Positions 40,869 through 50,632 of a stretch of DNA of 64,000 nt are shown here, piece by piece. The stretch is taken from contig CACYKY010000009.1 in the NCBI GenBank assembly GCA_902775135.1, positions 62,001 to 126,000 on the forward strand. The letters run 5' to 3'. Under the pieces are notes generated by a model that was not told the origin of the DNA, made no database searches, and was given only the letters and a program-made list of their open reading frames with translations. This stretch comes from an uncultured Bacteroidota bacterium (GTDB lineage: Bacteria; Bacteroidota; Bacteroidia; Bacteroidales; P3). The first letter of the stretch is position 1, and each line of letters begins with the position of its first letter. The translations under genes and the position numbers were made by a program.

Positions 40869-42230
40869 ATGAAGAAGCTGCTTTTCATTCTCGCCGCATC
40901 GACAGCCCTGCTTTGGAGCTGCAAAACCGCCAACAACGGAGAAGTAGTTGGTGTCAACGACCGCCCTTACTTTGAGGATATTGACCTCAAAGGCATGGTG
41001 TTTGTCAACCAAGGCAACTACACCATGGGTGCCGGCGTGCAAAACGTCACCTATGGAAGGACTCCGCAACCCCGCAAGATGCAGATTGGATCGTTCTTCA
41101 TGGACGAAACTGAGATTACGAATAACGAATATCGCCAGTTTGTGGCATCCGTTCGCGACTCCGTCGCTCGCCGCATCCTTGGCGAGGCCGGTGCCGAAGG
41201 CTTCCTCATCGAAGAAGACGAGTATGGCGAGCCGCTGGATCCTCCCATGTTGAACTACAAAACTAAGATTGACTATCAAGACCCCGAAATCCGCCAATAC
41301 TTGATTGATGGTGGTTTCTATATTGTTGATATCTACCATCGTCGCGCCATCGATGTTTCGAAAATGAACTACGAATACTTCTTCATCGACTACACTCAAG
41401 CTGCCGAGAAAGAGAACAACGTGGAAACCAAGAGCGAGTATCGCGGCACCTCCCTTGCCGTGCGCCCCAAAGGCCTGAACAACCGCAACTCACAGATACA
41501 GCGCGAATACATCAACATCTATCCCGATACCCTCTGTTGGGTACATGACTATGCCTATAGCATGAATGAAGACTACACCCGCAGCTACTTCTCCTCGCCC
41601 GCATATGACAACTATCCCGTGGTCGGCGTCAGCTGGCGTCAAGCCCGCGCCTTCTGTGTTTGGCGTTCCAACATGCTGAACAACTACTTGGAGAGCATAA
41701 ACTACTCCAAGCTCAATGACTTCCGCTTGCCCACCGAGAGTGAATGGGAGTTTGCTGCCCGTGGCGGTATCCAGGCTCAGAGCTATCCTTGGGGCGGTCC
41801 CTATGTCCGCAATCCAAATGGCTGCTTCCTGGCCAACTACGAGCCTCTCAAGGGTGCCTACGACGACGATGGTGGTGTGAAAACCTTAATGGTTGGCCAC
41901 TATGCACCCAACGACTATGGCCTGTACGACATGGCTGGCAACGTCAGCGAATGGTGCTACGATGCCTACTCGGAGACCACCTACATCGTTGCCAACGCCA
42001 TTACCCCCTATTACAACTACAATGCTAAAGACGACGATGCTCTGACCATGAAGCGCAAAGTGGTCCGTGGCGGCAGCTGGAAAGACCAGAAATACTTCAT
42101 ACAGGTCCAGACTCGTGACTTTGAGTTCATGGACACTGCCAAGTGCTACATTGGATTCCGTTGCGTGCAGCCTTATCTGGGCCGTGTAAAGGGCGACAAC
42201 CTTCGTACTGCCTCCAACGTGGCACAGTAA
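40869..42230 (+). CDS. gldK: T9SS outer-membrane ring lipoprotein GldK/PorK
   Basis: A 453-residue lipoprotein (lipobox LLWSC, Cys18) with a formylglycine-generating-enzyme-like fold. Markers are GNYTMGAGVQNVTYG, FFMDETEITNNEYRQF, PVVGVSWRQARAFCVWRS, RLPTESEWEFAARGG and YDMAGNVSEWCYDAY. With GldN it builds the large periplasmic ring of the type IX secretion system beneath the outer membrane. Length and order match PorK/GldK. It is 68 bases before gldL. Confidence 0.96.
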   Translation: MKKLLFILAASTALLWSCKTANNGEVVGVNDRPYFEDIDLKGMVFVNQGNYTMGAGVQNVTYGRTPQPRKMQIGSFFMDETEITNNEYRQFVASVRDSVARRILGEAGAEGFLIEEDEYGEPLDPPMLNYKTKIDYQDPEIRQYLIDGGFYIVDIYHRRAIDVSKMNYEYFFIDYTQAAEKENNVETKSEYRGTSLAVRPKGLNNRNSQIQREYINIYPDTLCWVHDYAYSMNEDYTRSYFSSPAYDNYPVVGVSWRQARAFCVWRSNMLNNYLESINYSKLNDFRLPTESEWEFAARGGIQAQSYPWGGPYVRNPNGCFLANYEPLKGAYDDDGGVKTLMVGHYAPNDYGLYDMAGNVSEWCYDAYSETTYIVANAITPYYNYNAKDDDALTMKRKVVRGGSWKDQKYFIQVQTRDFEFMDTAKCYIGFRCVQPYLGRVKGDNLRTASNVAQ

Positions 42231-42298
42231 AAACACACGCACGCATTTTATTAAAGATAATAACACAATATAATAAGCAACACAAAAACATTTGAATT

Positions 42299-43168
42299 AT
42301 GAGCTTCATTAACAATCTCGTTCGCAGTAAAGGCTACAAGACCTTCATGGCTTATCTTTATGGCTGGGGCGCAGCCGTCGTTATCGTTGGTGCACTTTTC
42401 AAAATCATGCACTGGCCCGGTGCTAATATGATGCTTATTGCAGGTATGAGTGTTGAGGGTGTCATCTTCTTCCTCTCGGCCTTCGAGCCGCCGCACAAAG
42501 AGTGGGATTGGAGCCTTGTCTATCCCGAACTTGCCGGCATGATCGACGAGGCCGCCATCAACGGTGAAGTGGAATACGACGAAAACGGCAACCCCATTGA
42601 GAAGCCGCTGCCCGTGAGCGCCGATCCACTCACAGCCAAGCTGGACAAGATGCTTGAAGACGCACATATTAGCCCCGAATTGATAGACCGTTTGGGTCAG
42701 GGCATGCAGAATCTAGCCGACAGTGCCAATTCGATGAACAATATGGCCAACGTCACTGCCGCCACCGACAAGTTTGTCAGCAACATGGACGGCGTGGCCA
42801 GCCAGGCTGGCCGCCTGCTCGAAAGCATGCAGGGGGCTCCCGAGGCTATCTCAACCCTCTCCACCATCTATCAAGAGACCGCCCAATCGCTCAATGGCGA
42901 GGTGTCCTATGTCGAGGAGATGAAGAAGATGTCCGCCAGCCTTAGCAGCATCAACGCCATGTACGAGATGCAGATTAACAACGCATCTACACAGATGAAT
43001 ATCAACAAAGAGTTCGAAGAGAAGATGGGCACCATGCTGGCCAACTTCACCAACTCTGCAGATGGCATCTTGAAGTACAAAGAACAAGTTGACGCCCTTA
43101 CCCGCAAGGTTGCCGAGTTGAACAATGTATATGGCAACATGCTGGCCGCCATGCAGACCAGACTCTAA
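42299..43168 (+). CDS. gldL: T9SS inner-membrane motor protein GldL/PorL
   Basis: A 289-residue inner-membrane protein. Two N-terminal helices (TFMAYLYGWGAAVVIVGALF with KIMHWPGANMMLIAGMSVEG, then VIFFLSAFEPP) contain the conserved Glu in GMSVEGVIFF used for proton-driven rotation. The remaining 220 residues are a cytoplasmic helical/coiled-coil domain (MQNLADSANSMNNMANVTAA...). With GldM it forms the proton-motive-force motor of the T9SS. Confidence 0.95.
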   Translation: MSFINNLVRSKGYKTFMAYLYGWGAAVVIVGALFKIMHWPGANMMLIAGMSVEGVIFFLSAFEPPHKEWDWSLVYPELAGMIDEAAINGEVEYDENGNPIEKPLPVSADPLTAKLDKMLEDAHISPELIDRLGQGMQNLADSANSMNNMANVTAATDKFVSNMDGVASQAGRLLESMQGAPEAISTLSTIYQETAQSLNGEVSYVEEMKKMSASLSSINAMYEMQINNASTQMNINKEFEEKMGTMLANFTNSADGILKYKEQVDALTRKVAELNNVYGNMLAAMQTRL

Positions 43169-43222
43169 GCTACACCCCTATTAGTATATATTAACTGATT
43201 GAAAACTAAAAAGGAATAGACT

Positions 43223-44887
43223 ATGGGTGCAACAAACTGTCCGGAAACACCGCGACAAAAGATGATTACAATGATGTACCTCGTGTACACCGCCATGTTG
43301 GCACTTAACGTCTCAGCCGAGGTTATCAACGGCTTCAAGAGCGTTGCTACTGCCATGCATGAATCAAACAAGAACATATCTGCCAAACTAGAAGATACAT
43401 ACACCAACTTTGACCTCGCTCTGAAGAACAGCCCCGAGAAGGTGAAAGAAATGTATGATCGTGCACAGGAAATCCGACAACTTTCCAAAGACATCACCGC
43501 CTATATCGACAGCATGGAATACAGTTTCATTGGTGGACACGTAGCCAGCAATGTATCTTACAAAGTTCCAGGCACCGATAGGGAATGGGAACTCCAGTTG
43601 CGCGATGAGACAGGCAATGCCATCCACGAGAATGTCAAAACTGCACTCGACAGCATAGGCTACGAGTGGTTCACCGACAAGCAGTTGGAAGACAACCATG
43701 AGCCCGCCAAGTTCTTCATTGGTCCCGACGTCAACAACCCTGACCCCAACCTTGGCGCTGTGCAAATCAAAGAGAAGATCCTTCGCTACAAAAAGCGTAT
43801 CAACGAGGTACTCGGCGAGGATTCCTCCAATGTGAAGCTTGCACTCAACATGAATGGAGGCTACGATAAAGAAGGTCACGAGGTGAGTTGGGAAAAATTG
43901 AACTTCAACGAGGTCATCACAGGTGCAGCATTGGTGACATTGACCCGCCTGAAAGCTGAAACCATGAATGCTGAATACGATGCAGTCAACATGCTCTACA
44001 AAAAAGTGAGCAAGGGCGATATGACGTTCAGCGATGTGGCGATGATTTCACGTCCACGCTCTACCTACATTCTGCAGGGTGGTACTTACGAAACCAAGAT
44101 CAACGTGGCCGCTTACGATTCCAAACAGCAGTTCCGAGCCACAATCAATGGTCAAAACCTTGTGAGCGGCGATAGCGGTACAGTGGTATACAAGACCACT
44201 TGCAACAACCTTGGTCCTCAGCGCATCACGGGAACAGCCTACGTAACCTCTCCTGACGGAGGTACAAAAGAATACCCCATCAATGACATCTACTTCGTTG
44301 CCAAACCTGCAGGTGTTGTCCAGCTCGATGGACTCCAAGTAGTCTATGCTGGTCTGGAGAACCCCATCACCATTTCGGCTGCAGGTATCGATTCTCGTAA
44401 CCTGAAACCCGTTCTCGACGGACAAGGTACCATTACTCCAAGCACTGGCGATGGTAAGTACATCCTCAAACCCGCATCCAACCAAAAGAACCTCAATATC
44501 CATATTGACGCCACTGTCGACAAAAAGGTCCAGCGCGTGGGTTCCTACAGATACATCGTGAAGGACATCCCCGCACCTGTGCTCTCCATCAATGGTATCC
44601 CCAGTGGTGACAAAATTGCCAGAAAAGACCTGACCGCTAATACCGTCGTAGTAGCTCTTAAGGATCCTGGATTCCTTCTGAAGATTGACCCCAAAATGAT
44701 TCGTATCGTTAAGATGCTTGTCTCTGTGGGTACCAAAGAAGAAAACGTTACCGGTCCAAGATTCAATGCATCCATCGAGTCGATGATCAGAAAAGCCACT
44801 AAAGGTGAAAAATTGGTCATCATCGCCACTGTAATGATGCCCGACGGAAAAACCAAGCAGTCGCAATACACTGTAACATTAAAATAA
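43223..44887 (+). CDS. gldM: T9SS motor shaft protein GldM/PorM
   Basis: A 554-residue protein with one N-terminal transmembrane helix (MITMMYLVYTAMLALNVSAEV). A long periplasmic part of four domains (helical D1, then beta-rich D2-D4) contains SRPRSTYILQGGTYETKINVAAYD and ends with the Ig-like RIVKMLVSVGTKEENVTG. GldM dimers span the periplasm from GldL to the GldKN ring. It is followed by gldN after 8 bases. Confidence 0.96.
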   Translation: MGATNCPETPRQKMITMMYLVYTAMLALNVSAEVINGFKSVATAMHESNKNISAKLEDTYTNFDLALKNSPEKVKEMYDRAQEIRQLSKDITAYIDSMEYSFIGGHVASNVSYKVPGTDREWELQLRDETGNAIHENVKTALDSIGYEWFTDKQLEDNHEPAKFFIGPDVNNPDPNLGAVQIKEKILRYKKRINEVLGEDSSNVKLALNMNGGYDKEGHEVSWEKLNFNEVITGAALVTLTRLKAETMNAEYDAVNMLYKKVSKGDMTFSDVAMISRPRSTYILQGGTYETKINVAAYDSKQQFRATINGQNLVSGDSGTVVYKTTCNNLGPQRITGTAYVTSPDGGTKEYPINDIYFVAKPAGVVQLDGLQVVYAGLENPITISAAGIDSRNLKPVLDGQGTITPSTGDGKYILKPASNQKNLNIHIDATVDKKVQRVGSYRYIVKDIPAPVLSINGIPSGDKIARKDLTANTVVVALKDPGFLLKIDPKMIRIVKMLVSVGTKEENVTGPRFNASIESMIRKATKGEKLVIIATVMMPDGKTKQSQYTVTLK

Positions 44888-44895
44888 ACTGAAAT

Positions 44896-45792
44896 ATGAA
44901 AAAAGTCCTGTTCTATGTGCTTGCAATGATAGCTTATTGCACCACAGCCAATGCACAGAGTATCATCGATGCAGACGACCAGCGCAACCCCAATGACTTC
45001 TATACGAAAGTCAACACTACAGGCAAGAAGGCAACGCCCTATCCGGCAGTACGTCAGAGCGATGTCATTTGGGAGATGGTTATTTGGAGAGAGATTGATT
45101 TCAACGAGAAATTCAACCAATTCTTCTACTTCCCAATCGAAGACTCCACCGACACCCAGGGACGCACCAATTTGGTCAACCTGATTCTCCGCGCTGTCAG
45201 AAATGGTGATATGCCCAACGTATATGAAGACGACGACATGAATGTCGCCAAAGACCCGACCAAAGCCCTAACCGACCTTGCAGGTGAGCCTATTGAAAGA
45301 GAGCGTCCCATGGTTGATGCTGATGGCCAACCCATGTTCGATGAGGATGGCGAACCCATCAAGGAAACTTATCTCCAGGCCCGTACTTTCGACGTTGCCA
45401 CTGCTACCAAAGTTCGCCTGAAGGAGAAATGGTACATCGACAAACAGGACTCCCGCCAGAAAGTGCGTATCCTTGGCCTCGCTTTCGAGTATGACAAGGA
45501 AACCGCTACTGGGGCCACTGCTCGAGACTGGTCATTCTGGATTCCCATGGACAACATGGAAGTGCGAAACGTACTGGTCAATGCCAACGCCTATGACGAG
45601 AACAACGACGTTGTTGAACGTTCCTATGACGACATCTTTATCCAGCGCTACTTTGACAGTTATATTATCCGCGAGTCGAACGTATACAACCGCTCCATCT
45701 CCGACTACCTCGTTGGCGAAGATGCCATTCTCGAGTCACAAAAGATTGAAGAAAAAATCTTCGACATTGAGTCTGACATGTGGGAATACTAA
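44896..45792 (+). CDS. gldN: T9SS ring protein GldN/PorN (first copy)
   Basis: A 298-residue periplasmic protein with a signal peptide (MKKVLFYVLAMIAYCTTANAQ). The GldN core includes YPAVRQSDVIWEMVIWREIDFNEKFNQFFYFP, VRLKEKWYIDKQDSRQKVRILGLA and a C-terminal AILESQKIEEKIFDIESDMWEY. It completes the GldK-GldN ring of the T9SS. An extra acidic insert of about 25 residues (ERERPMVDADGQPMFDEDGE) lies near residue 135. A terminator follows its stop, and a second GldN paralogue comes next. Confidence 0.95.
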   Translation: MKKVLFYVLAMIAYCTTANAQSIIDADDQRNPNDFYTKVNTTGKKATPYPAVRQSDVIWEMVIWREIDFNEKFNQFFYFPIEDSTDTQGRTNLVNLILRAVRNGDMPNVYEDDDMNVAKDPTKALTDLAGEPIERERPMVDADGQPMFDEDGEPIKETYLQARTFDVATATKVRLKEKWYIDKQDSRQKVRILGLAFEYDKETATGATARDWSFWIPMDNMEVRNVLVNANAYDENNDVVERSYDDIFIQRYFDSYIIRESNVYNRSISDYLVGEDAILESQKIEEKIFDIESDMWEY

Positions 45793-45818
45793 ACCGCCAT
45801 CACAAACCCCAAAACATA

Positions 45819-45852
45819 AGAGTTAAGAGTGCAAACTCTTAACTCTTTTTTT
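45819..45852 (+). terminator. Strong terminator between the two gldN genes
   Basis: A perfect 12-base stem AGAGTTAAGAGT/ACTCTTAACTCT (45819-45830, 45835-45846) capped by a GCAA (GNRA) tetraloop and followed by seven T. The next start codon is only 2 bases beyond the T-run. Confidence 0.8.
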
Positions 45853-45854
45853 CA

Positions 45855-46724
45855 ATGAAAAGGGAACTGGTCATACTATTAACATTGCTTGCACTGACCG
45901 CATCGATGGCGGCACAGACTGTGGAGTCGCACCCTGACAATTTTTACACTGAACAGGCTCAAGGCAATGCCAAACCTACCCCATTCCCTTACATCCGCCA
46001 ATCCGACATCGTCTGGAGTACCGACCTATGGAAAACAATCTCTACGGAGGAACTCTTCAACCAGTTCTTCTATTTCCCCGACGATGAATACCACTCCTAT
46101 GGCAAAAAAAGCCTTGCCTATATCATCTGGGATGCTATGGCTGAAGGTGAGATTCCCATTTACGAGGACGATGATTTGCAGATTCCAATTGACAATGAAG
46201 CCTTTGTCGAACGATACACGCGTCCTGATACCATACAACTGGAGATAGGCTATGATGAAGACGACAATGAACTCTTCGAAACCGTCATCCGTCCCAAGAG
46301 TTTCGACGGGGCTGAAATATTCAGTTACGCCCTACGAGAAACATGGTTCATCGGACGCCAAGACACACGCCAGGATTCGCGCCGCATTGCACTAGCACCA
46401 TTGAAGGAGACCTATCGCGAACTGCTCCATGGCGAGGCCATTCCGCTAGGCATCCAACCCCTTTTCTGGATTCCCATGCAACACCCAGCCGTACGTGCCC
46501 TGCTGGTCCGATACACGGCCTATATCGACCCAAACAATGTCGCCCGACAGCCCTCATGGGACTGGATTTTCCTCAACCAGTACTATGAGGCCTATGTCAC
46601 ACGCGAAAGCAACCGTTACCTACGCAAAGTCAGCGACTATGTCACGGGAGAGGACGCAATATTAGAAGCTGCAAATATTGAAGACAAAGTCTTCGACATT
46701 GAAAACTCCATGTGGGAATATTAA
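45855..46724 (+). CDS. Second GldN/GldO-like T9SS protein
   Basis: A 289-residue paralogue of GldN: signal peptide (MKRELVILLTLLALTASMAAQ), core YIRQSDIVWSTDLWKTISTEELFNQFFYFPDD, ETWFIGRQDTRQDSRRIALAPL, and a C-terminus AILEAANIEDKVFDIENSMWEY nearly identical to that of the first copy. Tandem GldN/GldO pairs are known from Flavobacterium, where the two are partly redundant. The perfect terminator ending 2 bases before its ATG leaves no ordinary ribosome-binding site, so expression must depend on readthrough or leaderless-like initiation. No good alternative ATG exists. It abuts the convergent rluD gene (5 bases between stops). Confidence 0.9.
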   Translation: MKRELVILLTLLALTASMAAQTVESHPDNFYTEQAQGNAKPTPFPYIRQSDIVWSTDLWKTISTEELFNQFFYFPDDEYHSYGKKSLAYIIWDAMAEGEIPIYEDDDLQIPIDNEAFVERYTRPDTIQLEIGYDEDDNELFETVIRPKSFDGAEIFSYALRETWFIGRQDTRQDSRRIALAPLKETYRELLHGEAIPLGIQPLFWIPMQHPAVRALLVRYTAYIDPNNVARQPSWDWIFLNQYYEAYVTRESNRYLRKVSDYVTGEDAILEAANIEDKVFDIENSMWEY

Positions 46725-46729
46725 CAGAG

Positions 46730-47791
46730 CTATTGAGTTTCTATGCGAGACTCGCTGTATTTACGCCAGCGGTCGATGCATTGTGTCATATCAGCAGGGA
46801 GAGCACTCTCAAAATGCATCATCTCCCTGGAGGAAGGATGGACAAAACCCAGCACCAGTGCATGAAGCGCTTGACGGGGAAGCACATCGAAGCAATTCTC
46901 GACGAACTGTCTATAGCGTGTAAACGTAGTACCCTTTACAATCTCGTCGCCACCATAAGAGGCATCATTGAAGAGTGGATGTCCGATATGTTTCATATGA
47001 GCGCGTATCTGGTGGGTACGCCCCGTTTCAAGCACACATTCCACCAAGGTTACATAGCCAAAACGCTCTATCACTTTCCAGTGTGTCACAGCATGTTTTC
47101 CTTTCTGGTCCTCCTCGGGGACCCCCTCTTCATGGGGATAGACACACATCACCTTGCGGTCTTTTGGCGACCGACCAATATTGCCTATAATAGTACCATT
47201 GTCTTCATCAAAATCTCCCCAAACCAAGGCGTTGTATTTTCTTTCAATAGTATGCTCGAAAAACTGCTTGGCAAGAAACGCCTGAGCCTCTTCGTTTTTA
47301 GCCACCAACAATAGTCCCGAGGTGTCCTTGTCGATACGATGCACCAGAAAAGGCTTTGCATCCTCCCCACCCCGGGTCTTTTTCCCTTGAAGATAATATA
47401 ATAATCCATTCACGAGTGTACCCGACCAATTCCCCACTCCTGGATGAACCACCAGCCCCGGCTGCTTGTCCACCACCATCACATCCTCGTCCTCATAGAC
47501 TATCTTGATATCCATCGGCTCCGGCAAAAGTTCAAACTCATGCGGAGGTTCAGGAAGCAACACACTGATTTCATCAAGAGGTTTCACTCTGTAGTTGGCC
47601 TTGGTCGGCTTTCCATTGACCACCACACACTCAGCCTTCGTCGCAGCTTGAATCTTTGTGCGCGACACCCCCTGCAAACGCATCTGAAGGTACTTGTCGA
47701 TACGGAGCATCTCCTGTCCACGATCCACCACAATATGGTGATGTTCATAGAGCTCCTGCTGTTGTTCGTCGAGTTCTAGATCTTCTGCCAT
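46730..47791 (-). CDS. rluD: RluD-family 23S rRNA pseudouridine synthase
   Basis: A 353-residue enzyme: an N-terminal S4 RNA-binding domain (LRIDKYLQMRLQGVSRTKIQAA, about residues 30-60) and the RsuA/RluA catalytic domain with HRIDKDTSGLLLVAKN (catalytic Asp) and RTHQIRAHMKHIGHPLFND. It is last in a minus-strand operon with miaB, a PASTA protein and a T9SS cargo protein; its ATG overlaps the stop of the cargo gene (TGATG). It is likely the large-subunit helix-69 enzyme RluD, on overall length and S4 domain. Confidence 0.92.
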   Translation of the reverse strand: MAEDLELDEQQQELYEHHHIVVDRGQEMLRIDKYLQMRLQGVSRTKIQAATKAECVVVNGKPTKANYRVKPLDEISVLLPEPPHEFELLPEPMDIKIVYEDEDVMVVDKQPGLVVHPGVGNWSGTLVNGLLYYLQGKKTRGGEDAKPFLVHRIDKDTSGLLLVAKNEEAQAFLAKQFFEHTIERKYNALVWGDFDEDNGTIIGNIGRSPKDRKVMCVYPHEEGVPEEDQKGKHAVTHWKVIERFGYVTLVECVLETGRTHQIRAHMKHIGHPLFNDASYGGDEIVKGTTFTRYRQFVENCFDVLPRQALHALVLGFVHPSSREMMHFESALPADMTQCIDRWRKYSESRIETQ

Positions 47792-49722
47792 CAGTGTTTG
47801 ATTATTAGTTTCTCCATTGCAACGGCCTTCTCGCCGTCAACACAGCGCACCACGTAGACTCCTTCTGGCAATCCACGTGTTTCTATATGGTTGCCTTTTG
47901 CGCTGACAACCAATTTCCCTGTCATATCATACACCCATACTTGTACGTCCGCTGACATTCCTTCAATCCTAACACCCTCGTTGGCAGGATTGGGATACAT
48001 CCCGATAGCGTTTACTCCCACATGTTCTATACCAACAGTGGCGGCAGCGCCAAAACAAGGTCGCATCATCAGGGAACCCCGTAGGATGCTACGTTGCCAC
48101 TCGGTACCAGTCAGATACCATATCCGGTCGCTGGCATCGCAATTCCGGTCGAAACCAATATTGATGAAATAGTTGTTCGTTTGTTCGAATCCAACAAAGA
48201 TGCTGTCGCTGACCACCACAGATTCCTCCAACACATAGCGATGGAATCCGTCCAATCCCTCCAAAACAGGCCTGCGTCCGCTATGGTCACGATACAGCAC
48301 TTCTCGCGGCATGCCGTTATGGCAACGCCACACCGTTATGTAAAATGGAACATCTTCGTTCTCCGCATTTAGCGAACGATTAAAACTCATATCCACGGCC
48401 GTAAGTGTATCCTCATTGTTCAAGTCGAACCTATAAGCCAGGTATACACGACTCGCTGTCGACGTCAGGCCATATCCATTCTCCGCCGTACCATCATCGT
48501 AAGCGTAATAGTCGGCGAACACCTGCCGGAAACGCACAGTATCGTTGCCGCCATGAATGTCGCCCCCAACGCCTTCACGAACAGTGTGTACAATGGTGTA
48601 CTCCTCACGCTCTATTCCCTCGGGAAATGCATATTCCACCATAGGTGCAGCATGCGCCTGTGCTGTCTGATAGTCACCTCCGGGAAGGAATGCAGGCGCA
48701 TTCTCGAAACCGCCGTCATAGCGGTAGAGCGTATCGCCTTCTGCATCGAGCACAGCATATTGGTATTGCGTAGCCAACGGAGAACTGAAAAGGTTCGTGA
48801 TGGTCATCGCCAACGTGGTGGCCATCTCGCTCTGACAATACTGCCGTGCAGGCATAGCTTGGTAGTGTGCCAGTAGCGACGGTGCAGGATCAACAAAGGC
48901 CACGTCCCTGAATTCAGGCTCACCTAAGATACTGCGTCCTTGGTCCACAAGGACATAATCCAGATGCCAATAGTCGCAATTGCCTGCCAGTCCCGGTTTG
49001 CTGGTAGCCGCCACCGAGCACAGGTTCCTGAATCGGAAAGCAAAACCATCGTTGAAAAAAGCCGTATCGGTGATAGCCACAGCCACATATTGCCAGGCTC
49101 TGCCTGTGGCAGCCACAAGCGAGTCCACCTCCGTGCCTCCACGACTCCACACTGGCACCCATGCGCTGTCGGCAGCACGATAGAATTCCAGCATCAACGA
49201 GTCGTTCACCTCCGGGGCGTCACCTATCCTCAGCCAGAGGTCGCCCATGCCACCCCCAGGAAGATAGTAGAAACTCAACACCACCGAGTCCTCTGGTCTC
49301 AACCCATCGAGTGCTATAGCCCGCGAACCGAGTGTATCTGCCATGAAGAGTCCCGCAGCAGCGCCATCATAGAGTTTTCCGTCGGCACCCACAGCATCCA
49401 GCGTAGCCACACCAACTGTCGGAGGCATCAATCCGGCACCATTGCCAGTGCTTGCGCCGCCATTGTTCCACAACGTCGCCGAAGGCATTGCCGTCGGCAT
49501 GGCGAAATCGTCAAAAAATGGTAACTGTACCGGTTCATCGGCCGACTTAACGGAAGGAGATGCTACAGGGCCCCACTGCAACGGCAGCAGCACTTCCTGT
49601 GCAGCGGCATCATGCCACGCAAACTGAAAAACGAGCAACAGCAGGCACACAAAACACTTCCACGGCCAGAATACTCCAGCCTTCAACCCCTTGCCTCCTA
49701 CCTCATGCCTCGCTGTTACCAT
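47791..49722 (-). CDS. T9SS-secreted protein with type A sorting domain
   Basis: A 643-residue exported protein. A signal peptide lies late in an extended N-terminus (KCFVCLLLLVFQFAWHDAAAQ, about residues 22-42). A beta-rich ectodomain includes LFSSPLATQYQYAVLDAEGDTLY. The C-terminal T9SS type A sorting domain is IGMYPNPANEGVRIEGMS ... VWVYDMTGKLVV ... LPEGVYVVRCVDGEKAVAMEKLIIKH. The protein is therefore a substrate of the T9SS encoded nearby. Function is otherwise unknown. It is inserted between the PASTA and rluD genes, overlapping both by 7 and 1 bases. Confidence 0.85.
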   Translation of the reverse strand: MVTARHEVGGKGLKAGVFWPWKCFVCLLLLVFQFAWHDAAAQEVLLPLQWGPVASPSVKSADEPVQLPFFDDFAMPTAMPSATLWNNGGASTGNGAGLMPPTVGVATLDAVGADGKLYDGAAAGLFMADTLGSRAIALDGLRPEDSVVLSFYYLPGGGMGDLWLRIGDAPEVNDSLMLEFYRAADSAWVPVWSRGGTEVDSLVAATGRAWQYVAVAITDTAFFNDGFAFRFRNLCSVAATSKPGLAGNCDYWHLDYVLVDQGRSILGEPEFRDVAFVDPAPSLLAHYQAMPARQYCQSEMATTLAMTITNLFSSPLATQYQYAVLDAEGDTLYRYDGGFENAPAFLPGGDYQTAQAHAAPMVEYAFPEGIEREEYTIVHTVREGVGGDIHGGNDTVRFRQVFADYYAYDDGTAENGYGLTSTASRVYLAYRFDLNNEDTLTAVDMSFNRSLNAENEDVPFYITVWRCHNGMPREVLYRDHSGRRPVLEGLDGFHRYVLEESVVVSDSIFVGFEQTNNYFINIGFDRNCDASDRIWYLTGTEWQRSILRGSLMMRPCFGAAATVGIEHVGVNAIGMYPNPANEGVRIEGMSADVQVWVYDMTGKLVVSAKGNHIETRGLPEGVYVVRCVDGEKAVAMEKLIIKH

Positions 49723-50603
49723 GACCAGGAATCAGAATTGTCGTCAATATCTTCGGGACTAGGCCGACCGTCCTCCACCTCATTGGGGTCGACAATCTTG
49801 CTCGAATCCACCTTGAAGTCCTGCACCATCTTGGCAACATCGGTACTGTTGGCGTCGATGTACCACAGTTCCACACTTGTGCCATAGGGATATTTGTTCA
49901 CACCCGTGTAGTCGGGTTCCTGGCGGTAGACCACCGCCGTGTTCTTGTCTTTCACACCCCTGAAATGTTCCTCTCCCACATTGAGGGACACGGACAAGAT
50001 ATCTCGTCTGGCCTTGTCGGCCGTCTTACCGATGACAAAGGGAACACTGTTACTGCCCGTACCATCTCCGCTGCCGATCACCAGGTCCACCACCGAACCG
50101 CGGGCTATCTGCTGCCCCGCATAGAGGCTCTTGCCCTTGCAGCTCTGGTCGACCACACTGTTCTTATAGGGGTCTTCAACAAAAGTCAGCTTTCCCACCG
50201 TCAAGCCCAACGCGTAGAGTTCCGATACAGCCTGTCTCACGGAGAGTCCTGCCAGCTCAGGCAGGATAGCGTCGTCGGCATTGTAAGATGTGATGCTCAC
50301 ATACACCTTGCGTCCACTCTTAACCATGGTGCCCCCCTTGGGGTCCTGGGTCAGGATTGTGCCGCCTTCAGCACCCTGGCGGAAGATGGAGTCCATCACC
50401 ACATATTCCAAGTCCAGATCGTTGTTGGCCATAGCCTCTGAAATATTCATCCCCACCACGTCGGGCATCTCGCTCTCCGTACCCTGGCGGGCATAGATAC
50501 GTATGAAGATGAACACCAGCACCAGAATCACTGCCGAGATAGCCAGCATTATCAGCAGGTGCATCACCCAGGGGAATCTCTTGAAGAATTGTCCTTTTTC
50601 CAT
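49716..50603 (-). CDS. PASTA domain-containing membrane protein
   Basis: A 295-residue protein with one N-terminal transmembrane helix (about residues 13-34, VMHLLIMLAISAVILVLVFI). Three PASTA repeats follow: EMPDVVGMNISEAMANNDLDLEY, ILPELAGLSVRQAVSELYALGLT and VPFVIGKTADKARRDILSVSLN. PASTA domains bind peptidoglycan or beta-lactams in other proteins. Unlike Gram-positive PASTA kinases, no kinase domain is present. In Bacteroidetes such stand-alone proteins often sit beside rluD, as here. It begins 29 bases after miaB; the tail is acidic. Confidence 0.9.
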   Translation of the reverse strand: MEKGQFFKRFPWVMHLLIMLAISAVILVLVFIFIRIYARQGTESEMPDVVGMNISEAMANNDLDLEYVVMDSIFRQGAEGGTILTQDPKGGTMVKSGRKVYVSITSYNADDAILPELAGLSVRQAVSELYALGLTVGKLTFVEDPYKNSVVDQSCKGKSLYAGQQIARGSVVDLVIGSGDGTGSNSVPFVIGKTADKARRDILSVSLNVGEEHFRGVKDKNTAVVYRQEPDYTGVNKYPYGTSVELWYIDANSTDVAKMVQDFKVDSSKIVDPNEVEDGRPSPEDIDDNSDSWSW

Positions 50604-50632
50604 AATAGTTTATTAACGGCAGAAATCGTTTT

